Numbered from the stretch's first letter, positions 1 through 8,125 are shown. The stretch: DNA of 50,245 nucleotides from an uncultured Micrococcales bacterium (GCA_937952095.1 CALFYG010000327.1:1-50245); one strand, 5' to 3'. The notes: a model not told the origin generated them from the letters alone. Numbers and translations are program-made.

Positions 1-1
1 C

Positions 2-1414
2 CGGGCAAAGGCGGAACAGGCGGCGCAGGGCTTGGGTATGGAAGCGGTCTTTCCGCCGGGGTTTAAAGATTTTAACGATTTCCACGTTGCGTCCGGGCTG
101 GAAGCGGTAAAGGGATATTTACTGCCCACGGCACAGGCGTATGAAAAGCCCGTGACTGATTCGGTGATTTCCAGACCGCCAGGCATTCTGGGGGATGTGT
201 TTGATTATTATAATTCCACATCTGGAATAGCGCAGCCGGGTTTTGCGGTGCAGACAGCTTTGGCGGTGTGCAGCGTCATTCTGGGGAGGTCATATAAAAC
301 CAGTCTTGAAAACTATCCTTCATTGTTTTTGCTTAATGTCGGGAAGTCGGGTACCGGCAAGGAACATGCAAAAACCGTGGTTGAAAAGATCCTGTTCCAG
401 TGCGGCCATGCGGAACTGATTGCCGGGGATGGTTACACCTCAGCCGGGGCCGTGTTCTCGGCCTTGCTGGATAAGCCCCGCCATGTATCCGTGATTGATG
501 AGTTTGGCCGTTATCTGGAAGCCGGGCGGGATATGAAGGGCGGCAACCATAACCAGCGTGAGGCCAATACAAAGCTGATGGAAAGCATAGGCCGGGCGCA
601 TAGCGTGATCCGACCCCCGACCTATTCCAGCATGACATTAAAAAAAGATCAGGCCGCTGAATTAAAAAACCGTCAGGTCTTCAATCCCTCGATAACGCTA
701 TTGACCATGACCACGCCGGAAACGCTTTTTAGAACGCTGGACATGGGGGCAATCAAGGATGGTTTTGTGAACCGTTTTATTATTAGCGTATCAGACGCGC
801 AAAGATCGGTTAGAAAACACATGCAGCCAATCCCGGTTCCGATGCGAATATCAGAATGGATCAGGGACGTTACAAAGCGTCACGGAAGATTACATTTCGC
901 CGCAGATCCGGCGATACCCGTTGTACTGGAATTTTCAGAGGATGCGATGTGCATCCAGAATGAATTCCAGCAATATTGCATTGATAAGGCGAACTATCTC
1001 GAACGATTTGGTATGGCGGAATTGCCGGGACGATCAAATGAAATGGCAATGCGAATCAGTTTGATTGTTGCTCTGGCAAGAAATCCGGGAGCACTCGTTA
1101 TCTCCGGGCCTGATATGGGATGGGCGGTAAAATATATAAAATCCTGCCTTGAAAGCACGATTGAGAAATTGAAAGTGTCTATCTCATCATCGCAATTTGA
1201 GGGCGATAAAAAAGAAATCCTTGCCGATCTTCGGGAACGCGGAGCGGAAGGCATAACATGGACAGCGATGCAAAAGAATGCGCCGTACTCCCGGCATAAG
1301 CCAAAAGACTTGCGGGAAATTCTTATTGCCCTGCGCGATGCCGATCTTGCTGCCGACGAGCCGTTTGTGCAAGGCAGGGGAAGGCCGACGATCAAATGGA
1401 TGGCGATAAAATAA
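2..1414 (+). CDS. Primase-helicase (DUF3987-like), 5' end cut by window edge
   Basis: The frame is open from base 2, so the gene begins upstream; the first ATG (32) is internal. The first residues, with an FKDFNDFH motif, resemble the end of a TOPRIM primase domain. A RecA-like ATPase follows: Walker A GKSGTGK at about residues 104-110 counted from the Met at 32, and a Walker B-like VSVIDEF near 152-158. This layout fits phage bifunctional primase-helicases that unwind and prime DNA at the fork. The C-terminal 70 residues look like a small winged-helix tail ending in a GRGRPTIKW motif. It leads a plus-strand replication cluster. ATPase assignment is firm; the primase half is inferred from the N-terminal fragment. 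Confidence 0.8.
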   Translation, partial: RAKAEQAAQGLGMEAVFPPGFKDFNDFHVASGLEAVKGYLLPTAQAYEKPVTDSVISRPPGILGDVFDYYNSTSGIAQPGFAVQTALAVCSVILGRSYKTSLENYPSLFLLNVGKSGTGKEHAKTVVEKILFQCGHAELIAGDGYTSAGAVFSALLDKPRHVSVIDEFGRYLEAGRDMKGGNHNQREANTKLMESIGRAHSVIRPPTYSSMTLKKDQAAELKNRQVFNPSITLLTMTTPETLFRTLDMGAIKDGFVNRFIISVSDAQRSVRKHMQPIPVPMRISEWIRDVTKRHGRLHFAADPAIPVVLEFSEDAMCIQNEFQQYCIDKANYLERFGMAELPGRSNEMAMRISLIVALARNPGALVISGPDMGWAVKYIKSCLESTIEKLKVSISSSQFEGDKKEILADLRERGAEGITWTAMQKNAPYSRHKPKDLREILIALRDADLAADEPFVQGRGRPTIKWMAIK

Positions 1415-1429
1415 AAAATATTTTATCCA

Positions 1430-1458
1430 TTGACATGGTTATTAACTTGTAATAACAA
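1430..1458 (+). promoter_or_regulatory. Sigma70-like promoter
   Basis: TTGACA at 1430-1435 and TAACAA at 1453-1458 are separated by 17 bases. It lies in the short gap after the primase-helicase and before the ribbon-helix-helix gene, so it could give separate, self-regulated transcription of the downstream recombination genes. The -35 is perfect, the -10 is weak. Confidence 0.45.
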
Positions 1459-1481
1459 TGTTCCCTAGGAAGGAAATGGAA

Positions 1482-1613
1482 ATGAAAAGGAAAACCTTTT
1501 ATCTGAGTTTCGATTCTATTAAATGGATCGAAAAAATGGCCAAAAAGGAAAGCAGATCGTTAAGCAACTATCTTGACAATCTAATCCAGAAAATAATCAA
1601 GGAGCAAAAATAA
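1482..1613 (+). CDS. Ribbon-helix-helix (Arc/CopG-type) regulator
   Basis: A 43-residue protein. The pattern is that of a ribbon-helix-helix DNA-binding dimer: a short strand (KTFYLS, residues 4-9), an amphipathic helix (DSIKWIEKMAKKES), a turn, and a second helix (SLSNYLDNLIQKII). Such proteins are usually repressors that bind operators as dimers of dimers. I chose ATG 1482 because AGGAAGG (1467-1473) sits 8 bases upstream; the in-frame ATG at 1476 is only 2 bases away from it. The stop overlaps the next ATG by one base (taATG), so it is cotranslated with the Sak4-like gene and may control the promoter just upstream. Target not known. Confidence 0.7.
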   Translation: MKRKTFYLSFDSIKWIEKMAKKESRSLSNYLDNLIQKIIKEQK

Positions 1614-2362
1614 TGGACTTAACAAATCTAGAGCCAGATGTAACGTCTGCACCACCAAGGCTGGTTGTTTACGGGCCTCAAGGGTCTGGCAAAACAACCT
1701 TTGCCGCACAAGCCCCGGCAACGATATTCATGGACATTGAGGATGGCTTGCATGGCATCAAGTCTGCGAAGCAGAGGGTTAAGAACTGGGGCGAAGTGCT
1801 GGAAATGATTACCGCCTTGCATCAGCAAGATCATAAATTCAAGACGCTTGCCGTTGATACGATTGATTGGTTAGAGAGACTTATACATACGGATATTGCC
1901 CTGAATAACAATGTCAATGCGATTGATGATATTCCGTATGGCCGGGGCTTTAATTATGCCGTGTCTCACTGGGAGACATTCCTGAAAGGAATGACCAGCT
2001 TGCGTGATAACAAAAGCATGACGATCATTTTGCTGGCGCACGACAAGATCAAGCGTTTCGATGATCCCATGACAGATGGTTATGATCGCTACATGTTGAA
2101 GCTGCATGATAAGGCCGGGGCATTGGTTCAGGAGTGGGCTGATGGCGTTTTGTTTATGAAGGGCAAGACCTTTATCAAGACCGAGAAATCTGGCTTCTCA
2201 GAAAAGAAAAAGGGTGTTGATGGCGGGGTATATCTGCACACCACGGAAACCCCTGCTTATCAGGCGAAGCACAGAACGGCTCTTGCTTTACCGGATGAAT
2301 TCCCGGTTTCTGAAAAAAATTCATGGGGTGACTTTGTTGCCGCCATTGGATCGCGTAAATAA
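1613..2362 (+). CDS. RecA-fold ATPase, Sak4/AAA_24-like recombination protein
   Basis: 249 residues. Walker A GPQGSGKTT lies at residues 21-29, a Walker B-like strand TLAVDTIDW at about 78-86, and a sensor-like strand TIILLAHDK near 140. The single-domain size, the tail of about 100 residues and the neighbouring DUF669 protein match phage AAA_24/Sak4 proteins. These act with a phage ssDNA-binding protein in single-strand annealing and recombination. An SD-like AAGGAG lies upstream of ATG 1613, which overlaps the previous stop. Function is inferred from the family and gene order; a role as a replication ATPase cannot be excluded. Confidence 0.75.
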   Translation: MDLTNLEPDVTSAPPRLVVYGPQGSGKTTFAAQAPATIFMDIEDGLHGIKSAKQRVKNWGEVLEMITALHQQDHKFKTLAVDTIDWLERLIHTDIALNNNVNAIDDIPYGRGFNYAVSHWETFLKGMTSLRDNKSMTIILLAHDKIKRFDDPMTDGYDRYMLKLHDKAGALVQEWADGVLFMKGKTFIKTEKSGFSEKKKGVDGGVYLHTTETPAYQAKHRTALALPDEFPVSEKNSWGDFVAAIGSRK

Positions 2363-2387
2363 CACTTAACAATCAGGAGAAAATGAA

Positions 2388-2882
2388 ATGGTTGCACTAC
2401 CTTCTACCTACGTTCCGGATCAAGTCGAAGCTGCCACAGGCGGCGGGAGTGTTCCGGCTGGGAAATATCGCTGCGTTGTCTTGGGAAGCCAGGAAAAAGA
2501 CAATAAAGCCGGAACCGGGTCTTATGTTGAATTTAAATATCAGGTAACAGAAGGGCCGCATAAAGGATCTGATATTTTACAGCGTTTTAATTTCAACAAT
2601 CAAAATAAACAAGCCGTGGATATTGCCTTCGCGCAATTCAAGCAGCTTGCCGAGGCTTGCGGTAAGCCGGGATGCACGAATACCGATGATCTGAATAATT
2701 CTGTTGTCGTGATTACATACGGCCCGCAGAAGAACGCCCCAGAATATAATGAGGTTAAGAAGATTGAACCGGGCACAGCGACAACCGAGGGCTACGTTGC
2801 GCCGCCAGCGGTAACGGCCAAGCCAGCGGCGCAAGCTACTGCGGCGGCTGCGTCGAATGATGGCAAGCCTAGCTGGGCGTAA
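2388..2882 (+). CDS. DUF669 family protein, probable ssDNA-binding partner
   Basis: 164 residues. The N-terminal 125 residues match the DUF669 pattern: a PAGKYRCVV strand, then VEFKYQVTEGPHKG and ILQRFNFNNQNKQAVDIA. The tail is Ala/Pro-rich and low in complexity, ending near NDGKPSWA. DUF669 proteins are typically found next to Sak4/AAA_24 ATPases in phage recombination operons, as here, and are thought to bind single-stranded DNA. The acidic C-terminal tip of many SSBs is not obvious. Start ATG 2388 has AGGAGA upstream with good spacing. The family call is from memory of its signature; the binding role is inferred. Confidence 0.7.
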   Translation: MVALPSTYVPDQVEAATGGGSVPAGKYRCVVLGSQEKDNKAGTGSYVEFKYQVTEGPHKGSDILQRFNFNNQNKQAVDIAFAQFKQLAEACGKPGCTNTDDLNNSVVVITYGPQKNAPEYNEVKKIEPGTATTEGYVAPPAVTAKPAAQATAAAASNDGKPSWA

Positions 2883-2927
2883 CTTTAACGGCGGGAACTG
2901 CCTTAGTGCCATTTTTTGGAGAATGAA

Positions 2928-3686
2928 ATGACGAACTTAGCAACAATCGGGCACAATTTGCCCCCGACTGACGAAGAAATTCTTAAAGAAAAACTTCAAG
3001 AGCGCAGCCGTAAAGACATCGACCTTATGGCCGCTGTCATGGCTGAACCTGTGCCAGAAAAAATTGATACAGACGATGACGCAAAAAAGGCTGCTGATTT
3101 TATCAGCAAGATCAAATGTCTTGAGAAAGACTTTGAAAAAGTACACAAGGAAGAAAAAGCTCCGTATCTTTCCATGGGGCGCATTGTAGACGGGTTTTTT
3201 AATTCTCGGATTAAAGACCTTGAAGACTTTCGCAAGAAATATTCCAAGCCTGTTAATGATTTTCTAACCCGGAAAGCAGACGCGGAACGCGAAGCTATTC
3301 GGGCGCGTGAAGTTGCGGCGCGAGAAGCTGCTGATGCTCTTGCCGCACAAGCGGCGGCTCATGAAGCTGAAAATATTAAAGACACGGCCAATGAGCTTAT
3401 GGACTTGGCTGTTCAAGCTGAAAACAAAGCCGATAATCTTGGTAACTATGCTGATAATACTAAAAACGCTACGCTGGCTAAAATCAGAACTGAAAGCGGC
3501 GTTGTTTTATCTCAGCGCACGAAATGGGTTGGAGAGCCAACGGATGAAACTTATTCCGGGGTTGATCTAAATTCCATCCGCAAATGGATCAAGCCTGAAC
3601 ATATTCAGCTTGCTATCAATGCAGCGGTGCGTGATGGAGAGCGAAATATAGCCGGTGTGAAAGTTTACCAAAAGGCTGAGATTTAA
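2928..3686 (+). CDS. Coiled-coil phage protein of the recombination operon
   Basis: 252 residues from ATG 2928, which has GGAG (2918-2921) 6 bases upstream. A TTG at 2916 would add four residues but overlaps that SD. The protein is strongly helical: charged helices at about 20-110, an Ala/Glu/Arg coiled coil at about 110-165, then a small C-terminal domain (SIRKWIKPEHIQLAINAAVRD, 200-220) with a GVKVYQK strand. This shape, including the C-terminal 'IAGVKVYQ' end, is common in phage proteins next to recombinases and SSBs (Gam- or DUF1351-like). No catalytic motif is visible. Its stop overlaps the next start (taATG). Confidence 0.6.
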   Translation: MTNLATIGHNLPPTDEEILKEKLQERSRKDIDLMAAVMAEPVPEKIDTDDDAKKAADFISKIKCLEKDFEKVHKEEKAPYLSMGRIVDGFFNSRIKDLEDFRKKYSKPVNDFLTRKADAEREAIRAREVAAREAADALAAQAAAHEAENIKDTANELMDLAVQAENKADNLGNYADNTKNATLAKIRTESGVVLSQRTKWVGEPTDETYSGVDLNSIRKWIKPEHIQLAINAAVRDGERNIAGVKVYQKAEI

Positions 3687-3943
3687 TGAAATCAGAACTC
3701 GCAGCAATCGGCAAGGCATTGGACGATAAAACGGAATTGCCGTGGTGGACGGTTGATGACTATGTTGCATTGCTGCGAGATTGTCACACTAAACTTATGA
3801 AGATGAAGCCTAAAAAATCTTGCCAGAATTGCAGATTTTTTGATCTGACGAAATGCAATAAAGCAAATGCAATTCCGCCAGATCATATCAAGGCGAAGGG
3901 GTGTGAAATGTTTCATGACAATCTGGAGGATATTTTAGCATGA
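3686..3943 (+). CDS. Small Cys-rich protein, paralogue of next gene
   Basis: 85 residues, function unknown. The C-terminal half holds C-x2-C-RFF, then CNKA, PPDHI and GCEMF, which would suit a small zinc-binding fold. The neighbouring protein (3940-4230) repeats the same order of motifs, so the two arose by duplication. It starts within the previous stop and ends in an ATGA overlap with its paralogue, so both are translationally coupled inside the recombination operon. Confidence 0.6.
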   Translation: MKSELAAIGKALDDKTELPWWTVDDYVALLRDCHTKLMKMKPKKSCQNCRFFDLTKCNKANAIPPDHIKAKGCEMFHDNLEDILA

Positions 3944-4230
3944 TGGCCGGAAAGTTTAACCATGCAGATTTTACCGCTCTTTGCGTCTTGCTGAATAGCA
4001 ATGTCGGAATGACAGTAGAAGAACATGATAAATATACCTATATGCTGATGAATGCAGCGAATCAATTGCGCTGGCTGGCGGAACAAAAAGGATGCATGTC
4101 CTGCAAGTTTTTCTGCCGTGGAACTACAAAAATAACAGGATGCGAAAAAGCGGGAGGAAAACTTCCACCTGATAATATTCAAAAATCCGGCTGTGAAATG
4201 CACGAAAACAAGTTTGAGATTCCGTTCTAA
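3940..4230 (+). CDS. Small Cys-rich protein, second paralogue
   Basis: 96 residues, function unknown. It shares with the preceding gene the series C-x2-C-KFF, GCEKAGGK, PPDNI and SGCEM. The N-terminal half (FTALCVLLNSNVGM) is helical and differs from its neighbour. ATG 3940 overlaps the previous stop; GGAGG (3925-3929) lies 10 bases upstream, and a second ATG at 3943 is also possible. The conserved Cys pattern points to a zinc-stabilised module; nothing shows what it binds. Confidence 0.6.
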   Translation: MMAGKFNHADFTALCVLLNSNVGMTVEEHDKYTYMLMNAANQLRWLAEQKGCMSCKFFCRGTTKITGCEKAGGKLPPDNIQKSGCEMHENKFEIPF

Positions 4231-4255
4231 TCCCCAGAGCTTTAAAGGATAGTAA

Positions 4256-4609
4256 ATGAGATTAGAATTACCTTGGCCTCCGTCGATCCTATCGCCCAAT
4301 AGAATAGCCCATTGGCGCGTCAAGGCGAAGGCCAAGGCAAAGTATAAATCTGATTGTTACTATCTATGTGTTTCTCAAGAATTTGAAGATGACGGGCAGA
4401 ACATTCCAATCAAGATCATCTTCCACCCCCCGACGAAAAGATCATTCGATCTTGATAACCGGATTGCAGCGATGAAATCAGGTATCGATGGAGTAGCGGA
4501 AGCATTTGGAGTTAATGATAAGAGATTCAGGCCGATGACAGCGGATATTGGAGAAGTTGTTAAAGGCGGAATGGTTGTTTTAATTTTGAACGAAGGAGAA
4601 GAAAAATAA
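4256..4609 (+). CDS. rusA: RusA-type Holliday junction resolvase
   Basis: 117 residues, the usual RusA length. It opens with LPWPPSILSPNRIAHW, the typical substrate-binding start, and has the acidic cluster FDLDN (Asp65, Asp67), Asp78 in the helix GIDGVAEAFG and NDKRF (Asp88). In RusA these Asp residues bind the metal that cuts symmetric strands of Holliday junctions. Its place after the Sak4-like and DUF669 genes is normal: it would resolve recombination or replication intermediates before packaging. ATG 4256 follows AAAGGA. Confidence 0.85.
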   Translation: MRLELPWPPSILSPNRIAHWRVKAKAKAKYKSDCYYLCVSQEFEDDGQNIPIKIIFHPPTKRSFDLDNRIAAMKSGIDGVAEAFGVNDKRFRPMTADIGEVVKGGMVVLILNEGEEK

Positions 4610-4650
4610 CCCACCTCAATAAAACGCAACAATATTTCAATCAATTGTGT

Positions 4651-4678
4651 TTGAATATATGACTTTTTGGCATATAAG
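4651..4678 (+). promoter_or_regulatory. Sigma70-like promoter before DNA-repair genes
   Basis: TTGAAT (4651-4656) and TATAAG (4673-4678) are spaced by 16 bases in the AT-rich 88-base gap after the resolvase gene. AGGAGA (4685-4690) follows, 7 bases before ATG 4698. It probably starts a second transcription unit with the glycosylase, helicase and methyltransferase genes. Confidence 0.5.
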
Positions 4679-4697
4679 GATAATAGGAGAATAGGAA

Positions 4698-5045
4698 ATG
4701 ACCCGCATAAACTGCATCCCAGTAAACGAACTAACCAACAAGCATCTCTTATCCGAATATCGGGAGCTGCCTCGTGTGTTCAATCTGGCAAGGCCATGCC
4801 CTGATGCGCCCAGTCAATACGTTCTAGGGCCGGGGCATGTTAAATTCTTCTTTGACAAGCTGAAATATCTGCAACAAAGGCAAAAACAGATTGTGCAGGA
4901 ATGTTTAAACAGGGGCTTTAATATCACTCACACCTCTGTTGATTTTGATATGCCTTCTGATCTGGCGAATGACTGGATACCAACACCAGAGGCCATGGCA
5001 CTGAACCGGGCAAGGATCGTTGCAAGGTTGCTGGTGTCTTGGTGA
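4698..5045 (+). CDS. denV: Pyrimidine-dimer DNA glycosylase/AP lyase, T4 endonuclease V (DenV) family
   Basis: 115 residues, clearly like T4 endonuclease V: the start MTRINCIPVNEL, then HLLSEYRELPRVF, LGPGHVKFFFDKL and ECLNRGFNI all match. Thr2, whose amine attacks the damaged nucleotide, and the catalytic Glu23 are present. The enzyme cuts the glycosyl bond at UV-induced pyrimidine dimers and nicks the backbone. It is about 20 residues shorter than T4 DenV and stops just after the C-terminal helix, so the aromatic tail of the T4 enzyme (the WYKYYG region) is missing. SD AGGAGA lies 7 bases upstream. Confidence 0.88.
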   Translation: MTRINCIPVNELTNKHLLSEYRELPRVFNLARPCPDAPSQYVLGPGHVKFFFDKLKYLQQRQKQIVQECLNRGFNITHTSVDFDMPSDLANDWIPTPEAMALNRARIVARLLVSW

Positions 5046-5076
5046 TGGAGATTGATATGTGGAGGGAATTAGAGTG

Positions 5077-5406
5077 ATGGAAGATAAATATAGGCAGCTA
5101 TCTGTTGAGAAAGCAGAGCTTTCTAATGGCGTTAACGCCTTAAAAAAGCAGCTTGGAATATATGGTAAGGTTGTTAATGGACAGAGGTTTCCTAAGTACA
5201 TTTTGCATGACCCCGCTTATAGCAAAATGTGCAGTTATAGAGATAGGATATTTGAAATTGAGAAGGAGTTAATAAAACTAAAAAAGAACGGGGTGGCACC
5301 AAACAAAAAAGATTTTAAAGACCTTATCTTGAAAATTATAGAAGAAAAAAATCCCGAACTATTTTTAGAGGCTAAAAATCAAGCTTATGAAAGGATGAAA
5401 GAATGA
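5077..5406 (+). CDS. Small coiled-coil hypothetical protein
   Basis: 109 residues from ATG 5077; in-frame GTGs at 5074 and 5059 are alternatives, with GGAGGG at 5061-5066. Residues 1-30 and 55-75 form charged helices (MEDKYRQLSVEKAEL, IFEIEKELIKLKK), likely coiled coils. Lysine-rich, no known domain. It ends in an ATGA overlap with the next small gene, so it belongs to the same unit as the glycosylase and helicase. Function unknown. Confidence 0.55.
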   Translation: MEDKYRQLSVEKAELSNGVNALKKQLGIYGKVVNGQRFPKYILHDPAYSKMCSYRDRIFEIEKELIKLKKNGVAPNKKDFKDLILKIIEEKNPELFLEAKNQAYERMKE

Positions 5407-5549
5407 CCGACCTTGAATCCCTAACCGCCCGGATAGACAGGCTGGAAAATGCGTTGATGACTGCGCTGGTATGGATGGCAGGGAACAACCCGCCGACCGT
5501 CACTAATGCGGAGTTATGCGCGATTGATAAGATTATTAAGGGGGAATAA
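5403..5549 (+). CDS. Very small hypothetical protein
   Basis: 48 residues starting MTDLESLTARIDRLE, with a short amphipathic helix and an Ala/Met-rich stretch. ATG 5403 overlaps the previous stop (ATGA), and the stop is two bases before the helicase ATG, with AAGGGGG just upstream of that start. The tight spacing supports a real translated gene; it may mainly couple translation to the helicase. No family recognised. Confidence 0.5.
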   Translation: MTDLESLTARIDRLENALMTALVWMAGNNPPTVTNAELCAIDKIIKGE

Positions 5550-5551
5550 GA

Positions 5552-6934
5552 ATGGAATATCAGGAATTTTTGAGGACTAAATCGCGTATAGATGTTCCGA
5601 CAGGGTTGCCAACAATCCCGCCGATCAATTCCAATGCGTTTGACTTCCAGCGTGATATTGTGTCATGGGCTTGTCGCCGTGGACGTTCCGCATTGTTTGC
5701 CGGAACTGGTCTTGGAAAGTCCCTGATGGAATTATCATGGGCAAATGCGCTTTATGAAGCCACTGGCGAACGCACGATCATATTCACGCCTTTAGCCGTT
5801 GCCGCTCAAATGAAGCGTGAAGCGACTAAATTCGGCATTGATGTCGATCATGTATCATCATGTACGGAAAGCAACAAACCGATTTTGATTACCAACTATC
5901 AAAAGCTGGATCATTTTGACATGACCAAGTTTAAGGGAGTTGTGCTGGATGAAAGCAGCATCCTGAAAAACCAGTCCGGCCATTACCGCACGAAGCTGAT
6001 TGAAGTCTGCAATAAAATACCCTATCGACTGGCAGCGACAGCAACGCCAAGCCCGAATGATTATATGGAGCTTGGAAACCATGCCGAATTCTGCGGGATC
6101 ATGTCATATACGGATATGCTTTCCACATTCTTTGTGCATGACGCAGCGAAAACGCAAGACTGGCGATTGAAAGGCCATGCGGAAGATGAATTCTGGAAGT
6201 GGATGGCGACATGGTCGGTCATGCTGCAGAATCCATCAGATCTTGGTTATGACGGGGAAAAATACAATCTTCCGCCATTGAACCAGATCCAGCATACCGT
6301 CGGAGCAAAATACGCCCCGAATATTGAAACAGGATTTTTGTTCCCTCTGGAAGCTCAATCCATGTCAGAACGGCTTAAAGTCAGGCGGGCGACGATTGAT
6401 GAACGGCTTGAAAAAGCCGCAGATATTGTAAATTCACAGCCGCAGGATTCATGGGTTGTATGGTGCAATTTGAATGATGAAAGCGACGAGCTGGAAAAAC
6501 TAATCCCTGATGCGGTTCAAATCAGAGGGGCAATGACGGAAGATCAAAAAGAAAAAATTCTTGAGGACTTTGCGCTTGGAAATATCCGCATATTGGTGAG
6601 TAAGCCATCATTAACCGGATTCGGGATGAACTGGCAGCATTGCAATAATACTTGCTTTGTCGGATTGAATGACAGCTTTGAGCAGATATTTCAATCCATC
6701 CGGCGGTTCTGGCGGTTCGGGCAGACCAAGCCAGTCAATGCTCACTTTATCGCTAGCGAATTAGAAGGCGCAGTTGTCGCCAATATCAAGCGGAAGGAAT
6801 TGCAATGCGAACATATGATGGCGCAGATGGTCAAGCATATGGCTGATTTGAGCGCGGATACGATACGCGGAGCAAAAAGAGATACGTTAACATACATTCC
6901 AACACAGAAAGCGGAGTTACCATCATGGATTTAA
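5552..6934 (+). CDS. SNF2/DEAD-like phage DNA helicase
   Basis: 460 residues with superfamily 2 motifs in order: motif I GTGLGKS (51-57), Ia-like IIFTPLAVAAQM (76-87), motif II LDESS (132-136), motif III ATATPSPND (162-170), and late motifs around SKPSLTGFGMNWQ and SIRRFWRFGQ. This is the SNF2-like single-chain helicase seen in many phages, which remodels or translocates along duplex DNA. It overlaps the methyltransferase start by 10 bases, a recurring pairing in tailed phages. Whether it serves replication, recombination or the methyltransferase is unknown. Confidence 0.82.
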   Translation: MEYQEFLRTKSRIDVPTGLPTIPPINSNAFDFQRDIVSWACRRGRSALFAGTGLGKSLMELSWANALYEATGERTIIFTPLAVAAQMKREATKFGIDVDHVSSCTESNKPILITNYQKLDHFDMTKFKGVVLDESSILKNQSGHYRTKLIEVCNKIPYRLAATATPSPNDYMELGNHAEFCGIMSYTDMLSTFFVHDAAKTQDWRLKGHAEDEFWKWMATWSVMLQNPSDLGYDGEKYNLPPLNQIQHTVGAKYAPNIETGFLFPLEAQSMSERLKVRRATIDERLEKAADIVNSQPQDSWVVWCNLNDESDELEKLIPDAVQIRGAMTEDQKEKILEDFALGNIRILVSKPSLTGFGMNWQHCNNTCFVGLNDSFEQIFQSIRRFWRFGQTKPVNAHFIASELEGAVVANIKRKELQCEHMMAQMVKHMADLSADTIRGAKRDTLTYIPTQKAELPSWI

Positions 6935-7887
6935 AAGCAGTCAATCAGGTTATTACCAACGATTACGCTATTTATGAGGGGGATAGCTGCGAATTAATGC
7001 AAGCCATTCCGGATGCGTCAATTGGTTTTTCAATTCATAGCCCTCCTTTTGAAGGACTTTATAAGTTTTCTAACTCAGACCGGGACGTTTCAAATAGCGA
7101 AGGAGAAACATTCTGGAACCATTACGGATTTATCATTGATCAGCTTCTACGGATTACAAAGCCGGGGAGATTGGCCAGTGTCCATGTTATGCAGTTGCCT
7201 ACCAGCAAAACGCGGGATGGTTATATTGGAATGCGTGATTTTCGCGGTGAAGTCGTGCGGGAATTTCAGAAGCGAGGATGGATATTTTCGAGTGAGGTTT
7301 GCATCTGGAAAGACCCAGTAGTGGCGCAGCAGCGTACCAAATCAATCCGCCTTTTGCACAAACAGATTGAAAAAGACAGCTCAATATCCGGGCAAGGATT
7401 GGCGGATTATATTGTTACGTTCCGCAAGCCCGGAGAAAATATGGAACGGATTAGCGGGAAGTTTGAAATATACGTTGGCGAAGGAAACGCGCCGGAACCT
7501 ATTGAAAGCAGATTGCGCCGTCAATCACAGGCCGATGCGGAGAAATGGTACAGCATCGAGGTGTGGCAGCGATACGCCAGCCCGGTATGGATGGATATTA
7601 GTCAATCAAGAACATTACAATATCGTGGTGCAAGGGACGAGAAAGACGAGCAGCATATCAGCCCCCTGCAACTTGATGTGATTGAACGCTGCATCCATCT
7701 ATGGTCTAACCCCGGAGATATTGTTTTTACCCCGTTTATGGGGATTGGCAGCGAGGTTTATGGCGCGGTTGAGTTAGGCCGTAAAGGCATGGGGATTGAG
7801 CTGAAGGCCAGTTATTTCCGTCAGGCTGTGAAAAATCTTTCTGATGTCCAGACTAACAGAAACGATTTATTGAAGAACGCATCATGA
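6925..7887 (+). CDS. Beta-class DNA methyltransferase (N4-C or N6-A)
   Basis: 320 residues. The catalytic motif IV, SPPF (residues 39-42), comes before the SAM-binding motif I region (FTPFMGIGSEVYGAVELGR, about 267-285). This order is that of beta-class amino-methyltransferases; an SPP start often means N4-cytosine. The middle part (about 110-250) would hold target recognition. With no nuclease next to it, it is probably an orphan enzyme protecting phage DNA from host restriction. GGAG lies 9 bases before ATG 6925, inside the helicase end. Target sequence unknown. Confidence 0.82.
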   Translation: MDLKAVNQVITNDYAIYEGDSCELMQAIPDASIGFSIHSPPFEGLYKFSNSDRDVSNSEGETFWNHYGFIIDQLLRITKPGRLASVHVMQLPTSKTRDGYIGMRDFRGEVVREFQKRGWIFSSEVCIWKDPVVAQQRTKSIRLLHKQIEKDSSISGQGLADYIVTFRKPGENMERISGKFEIYVGEGNAPEPIESRLRRQSQADAEKWYSIEVWQRYASPVWMDISQSRTLQYRGARDEKDEQHISPLQLDVIERCIHLWSNPGDIVFTPFMGIGSEVYGAVELGRKGMGIELKASYFRQAVKNLSDVQTNRNDLLKNAS

Positions 7888-8051
7888 CATCATCGCAGAT
7901 CAAAAAACTACGATCACGCCTAGACCTAACACAAGCTGAACTCGGCAAACTCATGGGTTTATCCGCCAGGACAGTCATGCGCTGGGAAGGCGGAAAGGCC
8001 CCTAACCCGACGCAGATTGCGTTTTTAAAACATTTGGCAAGAACGCAATAA
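7884..8051 (+). CDS. Small XRE/Cro-type helix-turn-helix protein
   Basis: 55 residues, essentially one HTH domain: IKKLRSRLDLTQAELGKLMG, then LSARTVMRWEGGKAPNP. TQAELGKLMGLSARTV is the classic XRE helix-turn-helix, and WE-x-G-K the usual end. It starts in an ATGA overlap with the methyltransferase stop. A promoter follows directly (8069-8097), so it may repress the downstream small-gene operon. No dimerisation domain is present beyond the HTH. Confidence 0.7.
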   Translation: MTSSQIKKLRSRLDLTQAELGKLMGLSARTVMRWEGGKAPNPTQIAFLKHLARTQ

Positions 8052-8068
8052 AATTTCAATATATGGCC

Positions 8069-8097
8069 TTGCCCTATGTGACAAACTGGCGTATAAC
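8069..8097 (+). promoter_or_regulatory. Sigma70-like promoter of small-gene operon
   Basis: TTGCCC (8069-8074) and TATAAC (8092-8097) with exactly 17 bases between. It precedes GGAG (8115-8118) and ATG 8126, the first of seven coupled small genes, and lies just after the XRE gene. Confidence 0.6.
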
Positions 8098-8125
8098 TAT
8101 TTCTAACGAAACACGGAGAAAACAA

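Noticed and set aside
7853..8125. Minus-strand frame opposite the XRE gene
   Set aside because: The plus-strand helix-turn-helix and the well-spaced promoter explain this stretch better.
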